Position numbers and translations under genes: made by a program. The notes beneath the pieces were generated by a model. It searched no databases. It was given only the letters and a program-made list of their open reading frames with translations, and had not been told where the DNA came from. This document shows positions 24,317-33,473 of a DNA stretch of 64,000 nucleotides, piece by piece. Positions within the stretch are counted from its first letter, which is position 1; every line of letters starts with the position of its first letter. The DNA is taken from assembly GCF_013488205.1 (NCBI RefSeq), contig NZ_CP040908.1, positions 2,730,001 to 2,794,000 on the forward strand. Reading direction: 5' to 3'. This DNA is from Empedobacter falsenii. Its GTDB lineage: Bacteria > Bacteroidota > Bacteroidia > Flavobacteriales > Weeksellaceae.

Positions 24317-26962
24317 TTGACGCAATTTATAAAAAATAAGTTTTTCAATTTGTTTACAAAGGCAATTAAATCGATTTTATTTTTTAGTCCAGTTATGGTT
24401 TGCACCGTTTCTTTTGGACAAGTTAAGCAAAATAATAACGATAAAGATCACTCTAAGATAGTTTCTGATTCAGTAAAATTAGATACTATTATCCCTGTAA
24501 AAGAGAAATTAGAGTTTGTGGTAGAGCACAATTCCGAGGACGAAATACATAATCGTAAAAAACGTATGACTTACCTTTTGCGTAAGGCACATGTAGTTTA
24601 CGGCGATATGACTATTGATGCAGATTATATCGAACTAAATTGGGATACAGGTGATGTATATGCCGAAGGTAAGCGCGATTCTATTGGGAATATTATTGAA
24701 AAAACTAAGTTTACACAAGGTCAACAAGAAATTTTGCAAGATGCTTTCAAAGTAAATTTCAAAACGAAAGTTGGAATTGCGTATAACATTCGCATGACGC
24801 AAGAAGATGGAATCATCATTGCTGATAAAGCGAAACGTGTCAATGATTCGGTAATGTTATTAAAACGTGCCGATTTTACAACGGATACTTATTTTAAAGA
24901 AGGAAAAGATACTCGACCAGATTATTTTCTTCGTGCCAAAGAAGGAAAAATGATTGATAAAAATGGTAAGAAAACATTGATTACCGGACCTATCAATATG
25001 TGGATTTATGACGTACCGACACCCTTAGCATTACCATTTGGTTACATACCAGCGATGGGTGCAAAACGTGCCGCAGGTATTTTGATGCCTCGCCCAGGTG
25101 AACGTACAAATCTTGGTTTCTTTATCGAAGATTTAGGATTTTATGTTCCATTTGGAGATAATTTTGATTTAAAACTTTCGGGGGATGTTTATACAAAAGG
25201 TAGTTGGGCTGCTAGAGCCGAGTCTACCTATAAAAAACGTTATAAATACAATGGACGACTTGCAGCCAATGTAGAAAATCGCTTAACTGGTATCAAAGGT
25301 CTTACAGAAGGTTCTAATGCGTTTTCTAAACAAAATATGTTTGGTGTAATGTGGTCGCATAGCCAAGACCCAAAAGCAAATCCATATTGGTTATTCAATG
25401 CCAATGTTAACTTTTCGAGTTCGAAATATTACCGTGAATCTGTACGAAATCAATACATCAATACTGGACAAGTTTTTACAAACAACGTCAACTCGTCTAT
25501 CAACTTAACAAAAAACTTTGAGAATGCACCTCTAACAGCTCAATTGAGTATGTCGCACTCTCAAAACTATAATACTGGAGATATTAACATTGCATTTCCT
25601 CGTTTCAATTTGACAATGTCTCGTATTTTCCCTTTTGCAAAGAAAAATATGCCAAAAGAAGGTTTAATTCAAAATCTTGGTTTAACGTATAGTATGCAAG
25701 CAGGAAATGAAGTTAACACCAACGACAAAGATATTTTTACAGACAAAATGTGGAAAGATCAAATGCGAATGGGAGCCAATCACAAAATTGGTTTGCAAAC
25801 AGGTATTACACTTGCTAATTATTTCCCATTAACACTTTCTTCTGACTATAATGAAGTTTGGGGTGATAATCGTTTGATTAAAAATTACAATTCTGTTAAC
25901 GGAAAAGTAGAAGACACAACATTGAAAGGATTCAATTCTTATCGAACATTTAATTTCAATGCTTCTGTTTCAACAAATATTTATGGATTATATCTTAATC
26001 CAAATAAAGATGCTAAGATTTTAGGAATTCAGCACGTAATTACACCATCTATTGGTTATAGTTATACACCAGATTTCCAAAGTCAATCTTGGGGATATTA
26101 TAAAGCGTATCAAAACCAAAATCAAGAAGAAGTTTGGTACAACCAATATCAAAACATGTTATATGGTGTATCAATTCCTGGTTTAACAAATTCATTAAAC
26201 TTTGGGCTTTCGAATAACTTGGAGATGAAAATCAAAGATTCAAATGATCCGAAAGGTTTCAAAAAAGTGAAGATTTTTGAATATTTACGTTTGAGTTCAT
26301 CTTATAATTTCTCTGCGGATGAATTTAAACTTTCTCCAATTAGTATTAATGGAATGACATCTTTGTTTGATAGAAAAGTTAATGTACAATTCTCATCAAC
26401 TGTTAATCCATATAAAATTCAACGTTACATTAATGCTGAAGGAAGTGAAGTTGCTCAATACATTGATGAACTTGGCTTAGGAAATCTTCGTATTTCGAAT
26501 ATGACATTAGGAACTGGTTATACTTTTGACAATAGTACATTTGGTGGAAAACGTTTCGATGCCAAGAACTATAAAAAGCGTGGAACAGTTCGTGATGAAA
26601 ATTTCTATTATGACAGCGACAATTATGCTCAATTTGCTATTCCTTGGAGTTTAACAGCTAATTTAAGTTATAATTATAGCAAAGGAACAGAACGAAAAGG
26701 AAGTAGCACAGGCTCTATTGCAATGAATGGTAAAATTTCGCCAACACCATATTGGGCAATTTCAGCAAATGCAACTTACGATTTCATCAAAAGTGAAATT
26801 ACTTATGTACGTTTTGGTTTTGAAAGAGATTTACGAAGCTTTACCTTATCATTCAACTGGACACCAATGGGAACATATAAAAGTTATGATTTCTTTATCG
26901 GAATCAAAGCATCAATCTTACAAGATTTAAAATACAACGATAGATCAAGACTTAATTACTAA
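24317..26962 (+). CDS. lptD: LPS-assembly outer membrane protein LptD (OstA-like)
   Basis: An 881-residue outer membrane protein. An N-terminal signal region (KSILFFSPVMVCTVSFGQ) is followed by an OstA-like jelly-roll segment (KAHVVYGDMTIDADYIELNW, DTGDVYAEGK) and a large beta-barrel rich in Tyr, Asn and Gly, starting around IYDVPTPLALPFGYIPAMGA. In the LptDE complex LptD inserts lipopolysaccharide in the outer leaflet. The reading frame has no ATG before residue 27; a TGA lies 9 bases upstream of the TTG at 24317, and starting at the internal ATG (24395) would remove most of the signal peptide. TTG 24317, or TTG 24350, is therefore the likely start. It is followed by ridA after 12 bases. Confidence 0.9.
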   Translation: MTQFIKNKFFNLFTKAIKSILFFSPVMVCTVSFGQVKQNNNDKDHSKIVSDSVKLDTIIPVKEKLEFVVEHNSEDEIHNRKKRMTYLLRKAHVVYGDMTIDADYIELNWDTGDVYAEGKRDSIGNIIEKTKFTQGQQEILQDAFKVNFKTKVGIAYNIRMTQEDGIIIADKAKRVNDSVMLLKRADFTTDTYFKEGKDTRPDYFLRAKEGKMIDKNGKKTLITGPINMWIYDVPTPLALPFGYIPAMGAKRAAGILMPRPGERTNLGFFIEDLGFYVPFGDNFDLKLSGDVYTKGSWAARAESTYKKRYKYNGRLAANVENRLTGIKGLTEGSNAFSKQNMFGVMWSHSQDPKANPYWLFNANVNFSSSKYYRESVRNQYINTGQVFTNNVNSSINLTKNFENAPLTAQLSMSHSQNYNTGDINIAFPRFNLTMSRIFPFAKKNMPKEGLIQNLGLTYSMQAGNEVNTNDKDIFTDKMWKDQMRMGANHKIGLQTGITLANYFPLTLSSDYNEVWGDNRLIKNYNSVNGKVEDTTLKGFNSYRTFNFNASVSTNIYGLYLNPNKDAKILGIQHVITPSIGYSYTPDFQSQSWGYYKAYQNQNQEEVWYNQYQNMLYGVSIPGLTNSLNFGLSNNLEMKIKDSNDPKGFKKVKIFEYLRLSSSYNFSADEFKLSPISINGMTSLFDRKVNVQFSSTVNPYKIQRYINAEGSEVAQYIDELGLGNLRISNMTLGTGYTFDNSTFGGKRFDAKNYKKRGTVRDENFYYDSDNYAQFAIPWSLTANLSYNYSKGTERKGSSTGSIAMNGKISPTPYWAISANATYDFIKSEITYVRFGFERDLRSFTLSFNWTPMGTYKSYDFFIGIKASILQDLKYNDRSRLNY

Positions 26963-26974
26963 AAAAATATTAAT

Positions 26975-27361
26975 ATGAAAAAACAAATCGTTCATACAGA
27001 AAAAGCACCTCAAGCAATTGGACCTTATTCACAAGGTGTAAAATACAACGGATTTATTTACACATCAGGACAAATTCCTTTTAATGTAGAAAAAAATGAA
27101 TTGGTTACAACAGGTATTCAAGATGAAGTTCATCAAGTGATGAAAAATGTAATTGCAATTTTAGAAGCGGGCGGAACAACAATTGACCAAGTTGTAAAAA
27201 CAACAATTTTCGTTAAGGATTTAAATGATTTCAATGCAGTTAACGAAGTTTATGCTTCTTATTTTAATGATGAAAATTATCCTGCACGCGAATGTGTAGA
27301 AGTTGCTCGTTTACCACGCGACGTAAATGTTGAAATTTCTGTAATCGCCATTGCAGACTAA
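26975..27361 (+). CDS. ridA: RidA family enamine/imine deaminase
   Basis: A 128-residue RidA (YjgF/UK114) protein that hydrolyses reactive enamine and imine intermediates to ketoacids and ammonia. Family marks are APQAIGPYSQGVKYNGFIYT, SGQIPFN, NVIAILEAGGTTIDQVVKTT then IFVKDLNDF, and YPARECVEVARLPRDVNVEI with the substrate-binding Arg. Trimeric in the family. It sits 12 bases after lptD, a neighbourhood I believe is common in Flavobacteria but with no obvious functional tie. Confidence 0.96.
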   Translation: MKKQIVHTEKAPQAIGPYSQGVKYNGFIYTSGQIPFNVEKNELVTTGIQDEVHQVMKNVIAILEAGGTTIDQVVKTTIFVKDLNDFNAVNEVYASYFNDENYPARECVEVARLPRDVNVEISVIAIAD

Positions 27362-27370
27362 TAAAATATT

Positions 27371-27847
27371 ATGCTAAAAGACAAAACTGTATTAAGAAAC
27401 ACAATTGCTGTAATAGTAGGATTAGCTGTTATCTATGCTATCATACAATTTGGTCTTATATACAACGCGGATAGATTAGGATGGGACGACAAAGTTTTTC
27501 CGGAATGGAGACACATCATCAAATATTTTTCGCACCAAGAAGGGAAAAAATTCGAAGTTCAATTTTTTGGATCAATGCTAGCAATTAGTGGAATTGCAGC
27601 TTTAGTTGGAGGTGTCATAACAGCACTTATCGTAAGAAGAGCTAAACAAGCTTACACGATGTTTGTAGGTTTTATTGTGTTAATCGTTGCTTTAGGCGAC
27701 GTTCTTATCACGCCTTATCACCCAACTTGGTACGAAATTGCGATCTGTCCAGTTTTATTCTTTTCATCATGGATTGGAGGTTTAATTGTAGATTTGATTT
27801 ACAAGAAGTTTTTCAAAAAATACAAACCGTCCAGCCAATCATATTAA
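27371..27847 (+). CDS. Four-helix membrane protein of unknown function
   Basis: A 158-residue protein with hydrophobic segments at about 10-31, 66-88, 95-113 and 120-143, and a basic C-terminus (IYKKFFKKYKPSSQSY). Between helices 1 and 2 is a soluble loop (ADRLGWDDKVFPEWRHII). No catalytic motif or family recognised. It is 9 bases after ridA and 9 before pdxA, so it is inside the lptD-ridA-pdxA operon. Confidence 0.8.
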   Translation: MLKDKTVLRNTIAVIVGLAVIYAIIQFGLIYNADRLGWDDKVFPEWRHIIKYFSHQEGKKFEVQFFGSMLAISGIAALVGGVITALIVRRAKQAYTMFVGFIVLIVALGDVLITPYHPTWYEIAICPVLFFSSWIGGLIVDLIYKKFFKKYKPSSQSY

Positions 27848-27856
27848 ACTAAAATT

Positions 27857-28930
27857 ATGTCTGAAAAAGATAGAAAAATTAGAGTTGCCATTTCGATTGG
27901 TGATTATAACGGAATCGGAATTGAGGTTATCTTAAAAACCTTACAAGAAAAAGAAATAACTGAGTTTTTTACACCTGTTATTTTCGGTTCAACCAAATTA
28001 TTATCGTATCAAAAAGATCGTTTAAAATTTGACCGAATCAATTTTCAAGGTATTCAAGATGCAAATCAAATTGTAGACGGAAAGATCAATGTGGTTAATC
28101 TTTGGAAAGATCAAATTGATGTACACTATGGTAAAGTAACCAAAGAAGCTGGTGAACACGCTTATCAATCATTAAAAGCGGCTGCAAAATCTGTTTCAGA
28201 TGGTTTTACAGATGTTTTGGTAACGGCTCCAATTAATAAAGATAACATTCAGTCCGAAGAATTTCATTTCCCAGGTCATACCGAATATTTAGGAGAAGTT
28301 TGGGGAGGAAAACCTTTGATGTTCTTAGTTTCAGAGAAATTGAGAGTTGGTTTAGTCACGCAACATATCCCGATTAGCGAAGTTGCAAAACAAATTAATT
28401 CAAAATCTGTTTATGCAAAAATTCAACAAATTCATAAAAGTTTGATTGAAGATTACGCTATCAGCAAGCCTAAAATTGCTGTTCTTGGGCTTAATCCTCA
28501 TGCAGGCGATAATGGTCTGTTAGGATCAGAAGAAAAAGAAATTATTTCGCCTGTTATCGAGCGTTGCATTAACGAAAATCAATTAGTTTTTGGACCTTAT
28601 TCGGCAGATAGTTTTTTCAATCCAAGTAATTTAGACGCTTTTGATGCTGTTTTGGCCATGTATCACGATCAAGGATTGGTTGCTTTCAAAACAATTAGTT
28701 TTGATGAAGGAGTTAATTATACAGCTGGATTAAAATTTGTACGAACTTCGCCAGATCATGGTGTGGCTTACGACATTGCAGGAAAAGGAATTGCAAACGA
28801 AGAATCATTTAAGGAAGCTATTTTTTCAGCGATCGAATTATATAAAAATCGAAACGAATACCAAGAGCTAACAAAAAATGTATTGCAACATATTCCTCTA
28901 AAATTAGAAAAAGGCGATAATAAAGAATAA
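27857..28930 (+). CDS. pdxA: 4-hydroxythreonine-4-phosphate dehydrogenase
   Basis: A 357-residue enzyme of pyridoxal 5'-phosphate synthesis (DXP-dependent route), oxidising 4-phosphohydroxy-L-threonine with NAD. Opening VAISIGDYNGIGIEVILK, substrate-binding VLVTAPINK and FPGHTEYLGE, and metal ligands His in FPGHTEY, LGLNPHAGDNG and AMYHDQGL are all present, along with the C-terminal FVRTSPDHGVAYDIAGKG. Length is slightly above E. coli PdxA (329). Last gene of its operon; the following gap holds a new promoter. Confidence 0.96.
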   Translation: MSEKDRKIRVAISIGDYNGIGIEVILKTLQEKEITEFFTPVIFGSTKLLSYQKDRLKFDRINFQGIQDANQIVDGKINVVNLWKDQIDVHYGKVTKEAGEHAYQSLKAAAKSVSDGFTDVLVTAPINKDNIQSEEFHFPGHTEYLGEVWGGKPLMFLVSEKLRVGLVTQHIPISEVAKQINSKSVYAKIQQIHKSLIEDYAISKPKIAVLGLNPHAGDNGLLGSEEKEIISPVIERCINENQLVFGPYSADSFFNPSNLDAFDAVLAMYHDQGLVAFKTISFDEGVNYTAGLKFVRTSPDHGVAYDIAGKGIANEESFKEAIFSAIELYKNRNEYQELTKNVLQHIPLKLEKGDNKE

Positions 28931-28945
28931 AAATTTAAAATAAGT

Positions 28946-28988
28946 TGCAAAGAGCTATTAATTTTAAATAAATTAGATTATCTTTGCA
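28946..28988. repeat. 8-base inverted repeat around the DUF177-rpmF promoter
   Basis: TGCAAAGA (28946-28953) and TCTTTGCA (28981-28988) form a perfect inverted repeat with a 27-base spacer. The right arm overlaps the -7 element TATCTTTG, so the pair could be a protein-binding site or a stem with the promoter in it. The arms are short and this may be chance. Confidence 0.4.
28979..28986 (+). promoter_or_regulatory. -7 promoter element for DUF177-rpmF
   Basis: TATCTTTG is an exact TAnnTTTG match, 16 bases before the ATG at 29003, in the 72-base gap after pdxA. Confidence 0.6.
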
Positions 28989-29002
28989 CACCTTTTTGTG
29001 GT

Positions 29003-29581
29003 ATGAACAAGTTAAAAAATTATAATATTGTATTTACAAGCTTGCCTTTTGGTAAGAGTGATTTTACATTCGAATTATCACAATCGTTCTTTGATTTATT
29101 TGAAATTGAGCAAGATTTTGACAATCCTAATTTAATTGCAACAATTATTTTAGATAAAAAATCGACAATGCTTGAGTTAGAAATCAGCTTAAAAGGAGAC
29201 ATTACAGTTCCTTGTGATTTGACTGGAGAATTGTTTCAGCAAGAAATTTCGAATAATGCAGAATTAATTGTTAAATTTGGCGACGAGTTTGACGATACTG
29301 ATTTTGAGATGTGGGTAATTCCAAGAGAAGAATACCAAATCAATGTTGCACAAGTTCTTTATGAATTGGCAATGCTATCAGTACCAACAAAACGAATTCA
29401 TCCCGATGTCTTGAATGGCAAAAGCGATTCTGAAATGATTGAATTGTTAGACCAATACAGCATTTACGAATTAGACGAAGATGCAGAAGACGAGCATAAT
29501 GATGAAGACAACAATGATGACGATGACGATAATAACGACATTGATCCTCGTTGGGCAAAATTGAAAGATTTGAAACCTTAA
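29003..29581 (+). CDS. DUF177 (YceD) domain protein with acidic tail
   Basis: A 192-residue YceD/DUF177 protein. The family core is visible as VPCDLTGELFQQEISNNAEL and VIPREEYQINVAQVLYELAM. YceD proteins are linked to 23S rRNA or 50S assembly and are almost always encoded just before rpmF, as here (55-base gap). The C-terminal region (160-182) is a run of Asp, Glu and Asn encoded by GAT/GAC/AAT repeats, then a conserved DPRWAKLKDLK end common to Bacteroidota forms. It has its own promoter. Confidence 0.9.
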   Translation: MNKLKNYNIVFTSLPFGKSDFTFELSQSFFDLFEIEQDFDNPNLIATIILDKKSTMLELEISLKGDITVPCDLTGELFQQEISNNAELIVKFGDEFDDTDFEMWVIPREEYQINVAQVLYELAMLSVPTKRIHPDVLNGKSDSEMIELLDQYSIYELDEDAEDEHNDEDNNDDDDDNNDIDPRWAKLKDLKP

Positions 29582-29636
29582 TTGGTTTTTATTATTAAAA
29601 TAAATTATAGAAATAAAGAAAAAAAAGTAGTTAGAT

Positions 29637-29834
29637 ATGGCACATCCTAAGAGAAGACAGTCGTCAACAAGAAGAGATAAACGTAGAACACACTACAAAA
29701 TCGAAGCTCCACAATTAGCAATCGATAAAACAACAGGTGAAGCACACTTATACCACAGAGCTCACTGGTCTGACGGAAAATTATACTACAAAGGAAAAGT
29801 AGTATTAGAAAAAGTACAAGAAGTTACTGAATAA
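29637..29834 (+). CDS. rpmF: 50S ribosomal protein L32
   Basis: A 65-residue L32 starting [20 protein letters not shown] after the Met, with the conserved basic N-terminus and [18 protein letters not shown]. It has no zinc-binding Cys pair, so it is a Cys-free form. It follows DUF177 in the classic order and ends at a strong terminator, so the acc genes downstream form a separate unit. Confidence 0.97.
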   Translation: MAHPKRRQSSTRRDKRRTHYKIEAPQLAIDKTTGEAHLYHRAHWSDGKLYYKGKVVLEKVQEVTE

Positions 29835-29855
29835 TATAATCTTCGAAAGATTTTG

Positions 29856-29887
29856 AAGCTGTTTCTAAAAAGAAACAGCTTTTTTTA
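29856..29887 (+). terminator. Terminator after rpmF
   Basis: An 11-base stem, AAGCTGTTTCT (29856-29866) with AGAAACAGCTT (29871-29881), has an AAAA loop and a T run of seven. Confidence 0.9.
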
Positions 29888-29899
29888 TTTTTTTTTCAA

Positions 29900-29907
29900 T
29901 ACCTTTG
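29900..29907 (+). promoter_or_regulatory. -7 promoter element for accB-accC
   Basis: TACCTTTG is an exact TAnnTTTG match between the rpmF terminator and the accB start at 29960, giving a leader of about 45 bases. Confidence 0.6.
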
Positions 29908-29959
29908 AAGTCGTTTTATAGAAAACAAACATAAAAGGTCAAATAAAAAACCGCATTAT

Positions 29960-30439
29960 ATGGACATTAAAGACATTCAAAATTTAATTAGATTCGTATC
30001 AAAAGCAGAAGTTGCTGAAGTGAGCATCAAACAAGATGACATCGAAATCAAAATCAAAACTTTAGCAAGCGTACCTGCACAAGTTGCATCTCAACAAATT
30101 TATGTACCACAAGCTCCTGTAGCACAAGTTGCAGCACCTCAAGCAGCAGCTGCACCAGCAAATAACTCTACTACATCAACAGAAGAAGAAAACAGTAATT
30201 TAATTACAGTTAAATCTCCTATGATTGGTACTTTCTACCGTTCTGCAGGACCAGGTAAAGAACCTTTTATTAATGTAGGTGATGCTATTGCTCCAGGTAA
30301 AGTTTTATGTATTGTTGAAGCAATGAAATTATTCAACGAAATCGAATCAGAAGTTTCTGGAAAAATTGTAAAAATCTTAGTGGACGACGCTAGTCCAGTT
30401 GAGTACGATCAACCATTATTCTTAGTTGATCCAGCTTAA
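29960..30439 (+). CDS. accB: Acetyl-CoA carboxylase biotin carboxyl carrier protein
   Basis: A 159-residue BCCP. An N-terminal helical part (MDIKDIQNLIRFVSKAEVAE) leads to an Ala/Pro/Gln-rich linker (40-70) and a biotinyl domain from about 80. The biotinylated lysine is Lys123 in CIVEAMKLFNEIES. It carries the carboxyl group between biotin carboxylase and the carboxyltransferase in the first step of fatty acid synthesis. The gap to accC is 20 bases. Confidence 0.97.
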   Translation: MDIKDIQNLIRFVSKAEVAEVSIKQDDIEIKIKTLASVPAQVASQQIYVPQAPVAQVAAPQAAAAPANNSTTSTEEENSNLITVKSPMIGTFYRSAGPGKEPFINVGDAIAPGKVLCIVEAMKLFNEIESEVSGKIVKILVDDASPVEYDQPLFLVDPA

Positions 30440-30459
30440 TCAATTATATCTAAAAAATT

Positions 30460-31824
30460 ATGTTTAAGAAGATATTAATCGCTAATAGAGGAGAAATTGC
30501 AATGCGTATTATACGTACTGCAAAAGAAATGGGAATCAAAACGGTTGCTGTTTACTCTAAAGCTGACGAGACATCTTTACACGTACGTTTCGCAGACGAA
30601 GCTGTGTGTATTGGTCCTGCTCCAAGTAAAGATTCATACCTTAAAATCTCTAATATCATTGCAGCAGCAGAAATTACTGACGCTGATGCTATTCACCCAG
30701 GATACGGATTCTTAGCAGAAAATTCTAATTTCTCTAAAATTTGTGCTTCTAACGGAATCAAATTTATTGGAGCTTCTGCTGACAATATTGACCGTATGGG
30801 AGATAAAGCAAACGCAAAAGCAACAATGAAAGAAGCTGGAGTTCCTGTTGTACCAGGATCTGATGGTTTATTAGAAAGTTATGAAGAAGCTTTAGAAATT
30901 GCTCGCGAAATTAAATACCCTGTAATGATAAAAGCTACTGCCGGTGGTGGTGGTAAAGGTATGCGTGCGATTTGGAAAGAAGAAGATTTATTACACGCAT
31001 GGGATTCTGCTCGTGCCGAAGCTGCAGCAGCTTTTGGTAACGACGCTATGTATATGGAAAAATTGATCGAAGAACCACGTCATATTGAGTTTCAAGTTGC
31101 ATCTGACCAAAATGGTAAAGCTTGTCACTTATCAGAGCGTGATTGTTCTATTCAACGTCGTAATCAAAAATTAGCAGAGGAAACTCCATCTCCAATCATG
31201 ACAGACGAATTACGTGAGCGTATGGGAGATGCAGCCATCAAAGCTTGTGAATATATCGGTTACGAAGGTGTTGGAACAATTGAGTTCTTAGTAGATAAAC
31301 ATGGAGATTTTTACTTTATGGAAATGAATACTCGTATCCAAGTAGAGCATCCAATTACTGAGCAAGTAACAGGTTTCGATTTAATTCGCGAACAAATTAT
31401 GTTAGCGAATGGTGAACCTATCTCTGGTCAAAATTATTATCCAAACGGACACTCTATTGAATGTCGTATCAATGCAGAAGATCCTTACAACGACTTCCGC
31501 CCTTCTCCAGGTAAAATTACAAATATTAATATTCCTGGTGGTAATGGTGTTCGTGTAGATACACATTGTTATGCTGGATATTCTATTCCACCGAACTACG
31601 ATTCTATGATTGCAAAAATCATTGTTACTGCACAAACGCGTGAAGAAGCAATTGCAAAAATGAAACGTGCGTTAGGAGAATTTTATATCGAAGGTATCAA
31701 AACTACAATTCCTTTCCACTTACAGTTGATGGACAACCCAGATTTTATCGCGGGTAATTACACAACTAAGTTTATGGAAGATTTTGTTTTTGACGAATCT
31801 TACGCAAATTACGGAGAATTATAA
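30460..31824 (+). CDS. accC: Acetyl-CoA carboxylase biotin carboxylase subunit
   Basis: A 454-residue ATP-grasp biotin carboxylase. N-terminal [20 protein letters not shown], the Gly-rich ATP loop in [15 protein letters not shown], the metal and bicarbonate residues in [20 protein letters not shown] and the final [13 protein letters not shown] are all standard. Together with BCCP it carboxylates biotin with bicarbonate and ATP. The genes for the carboxyltransferase (accA, accD) are elsewhere. It ends at a terminator. Confidence 0.97.
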   Translation: MFKKILIANRGEIAMRIIRTAKEMGIKTVAVYSKADETSLHVRFADEAVCIGPAPSKDSYLKISNIIAAAEITDADAIHPGYGFLAENSNFSKICASNGIKFIGASADNIDRMGDKANAKATMKEAGVPVVPGSDGLLESYEEALEIAREIKYPVMIKATAGGGGKGMRAIWKEEDLLHAWDSARAEAAAAFGNDAMYMEKLIEEPRHIEFQVASDQNGKACHLSERDCSIQRRNQKLAEETPSPIMTDELRERMGDAAIKACEYIGYEGVGTIEFLVDKHGDFYFMEMNTRIQVEHPITEQVTGFDLIREQIMLANGEPISGQNYYPNGHSIECRINAEDPYNDFRPSPGKITNINIPGGNGVRVDTHCYAGYSIPPNYDSMIAKIIVTAQTREEAIAKMKRALGEFYIEGIKTTIPFHLQLMDNPDFIAGNYTTKFMEDFVFDESYANYGEL

Positions 31825-31846
31825 GAAATTAAATTTTCGAAATATT

Positions 31847-31876
31847 AAAAATCCAGAACGAATGTTCTGGATTTTT
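31847..31876 (+). terminator. Terminator after accC
   Basis: A 13-base stem AAAAATCCAGAAC / GTTCTGGATTTTT with a GAAT loop and a T run. Confidence 0.9.
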
Positions 31877-32076
31877 TTATGTCATTGTGTCAGTAAAAAT
31901 CAAATGGCTTAATTGTTGAAAATATCACCTCAGAAAAATAGTAAATAATCAATTCAATCATTCCATCTAAAATCAAAATCTCAAGTATTTGATAAGATTC
32001 GATCCGAATTGTTAATTTATAGTGAATGAATTGATTGTAATATTACTTTTTACTATTAAAAATCATTAATAATTTA

Positions 32077-32084
32077 TACATTTG
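32077..32084 (+). promoter_or_regulatory. -7 promoter element for tig-clpP
   Basis: TACATTTG is an exact TAnnTTTG match, 19 bases before the tig ATG. The rest of the 31877-32076 stretch is AT-rich without any coding or RNA-gene signal that I can see. Confidence 0.6.
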
Positions 32085-32103
32085 CACTCCAAATTTAAGG
32101 TAG

Positions 32104-33423
32104 ATGAATATTACTAAAAATACAACAGACAAATTAAACGCAGTATTAACTGTAACTGTTGATAAGGCAGATTATCAAGAAAAAGTAGTTGACGTATTGA
32201 ACCAATACAGAAAAACAGCTAACATCAAAGGTTTCCGTAAAGGACAAGTTCCAATGAGTTTTGTAAAAAAACAATACGAACAAGCTGTTGTTTTTGATAC
32301 AGTTAACGAAATTTTACAAAAAAGTGTATCTGAATACATCAACACAGAAAAATTATCAATCTTAGGAAATCCAGTTCCAGTAATGAAAGATGTTGATTGG
32401 GATGCTGATCAATTATCATTTGATTTCGAATTAGGATTAGCTCCAGAATTTGATGTTGATTTATCTAAAGTAGAAGTTGACAGCTACAAAGTAAAAGTTG
32501 CTGACGACGAAATCCAAAAATATGTAGATAATTTCGCTGCTCGTTTTGGATCATTAAAATCTTTAACTGAAGCTGAAGCTGAAGCTGTATTGAAAGTAGA
32601 AGCTGCTGTAGAAGGACAAGAAGCTAAACCAACATTTATCCGTTTAGAAGAATTGAAAGATGCTTCTGCATTTATCGGTAAAAAAGCTGGTGATGTTGTA
32701 GAAGTAAATTCTAACGATATTTTTGACACTGCTGAAGAAGCTGCACAACAATTGAATACAGAAGTTTCTGAAGAAGGAACTAACGTTACTTATACAATCA
32801 AAGAAATTAACAAAGCTGAAAAAGCAGAAGTTAACCAAGAATTATTTGATAAAGTTTATGGAGAAGGAGCTGTAGATTCAGAAGAAGCTTTCCGTAACAA
32901 AATCAAAGAAGAGTCAGAAAACATGTACAACAAAGAATCTGACAAACAAATTATCAATGATGTTGTAGCTAAATTATTAGATACAGTTCAATTTGATTTA
33001 CCAACAGAATTTTTAACAAAATGGTTAATCACTTCTAACGAAAATGTAACTTCTGAAGAGCAAGCGAAAGAAGAATTGGTAAAAATGGACAAAGGTTTAC
33101 GTTACCAATTAATCGAAGCTAAAATTGCTGAAGTTAACAATGTAGAAGTAAATGCTGAGGAAGTAAAAGAAGCTGCTTTTGCTGCAATCAAAGATCAATT
33201 AAAAATGTACGGTCAAACTTCAATTCCAGAAGAAACATTACAACAAATTGCAATGTCTGCTTTACAGAATCAAGAAGAATACAACCGTTTATCATACCAA
33301 GTGTTTACAGACAAAATGTTAGACATCTTCAAAAACAATGTAAAATTGAACGAGAAAGAAGTAACATTTGACGAGTTTGTTGACATTATTACAGAAAAAA
33401 ATAAAGAATTAGCAGAAGCTTAA
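32104..33423 (+). CDS. tig: Trigger factor
   Basis: A 439-residue ribosome-associated chaperone. The N-terminal ribosome-binding domain holds the signature KGFRKGQVPMSFVKKQYEQA (GFRxGxxP at about 40-47). A central domain follows with conserved features of the FKBP-like region, although the insert SLTEAEAEAVLKVEAAVEGQ is Ala/Glu-rich and divergent. The C-terminal helical arms run from about 260. It lies 50 bases upstream of clpP, matching the tig-clpP-clpX order found in many bacteria. Confidence 0.95.
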   Translation: MNITKNTTDKLNAVLTVTVDKADYQEKVVDVLNQYRKTANIKGFRKGQVPMSFVKKQYEQAVVFDTVNEILQKSVSEYINTEKLSILGNPVPVMKDVDWDADQLSFDFELGLAPEFDVDLSKVEVDSYKVKVADDEIQKYVDNFAARFGSLKSLTEAEAEAVLKVEAAVEGQEAKPTFIRLEELKDASAFIGKKAGDVVEVNSNDIFDTAEEAAQQLNTEVSEEGTNVTYTIKEINKAEKAEVNQELFDKVYGEGAVDSEEAFRNKIKEESENMYNKESDKQIINDVVAKLLDTVQFDLPTEFLTKWLITSNENVTSEEQAKEELVKMDKGLRYQLIEAKIAEVNNVEVNAEEVKEAAFAAIKDQLKMYGQTSIPEETLQQIAMSALQNQEEYNRLSYQVFTDKMLDIFKNNVKLNEKEVTFDEFVDIITEKNKELAEA

Positions 33424-33473
33424 TCACTTCTAAAAAATTCTTTATACCTTTCATTTAAAATCTAAATTTAATA

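Noticed and set aside
29640-29834. Zinc-dependent form of L32
   Set aside because: There are no Cys residues in the protein, so a zinc ribbon is excluded.
31877-32103. tRNA or small RNA in the accC-tig gap
   Set aside because: No cloverleaf-like arms or T-loop signature; only AT-rich leader and the tig promoter.
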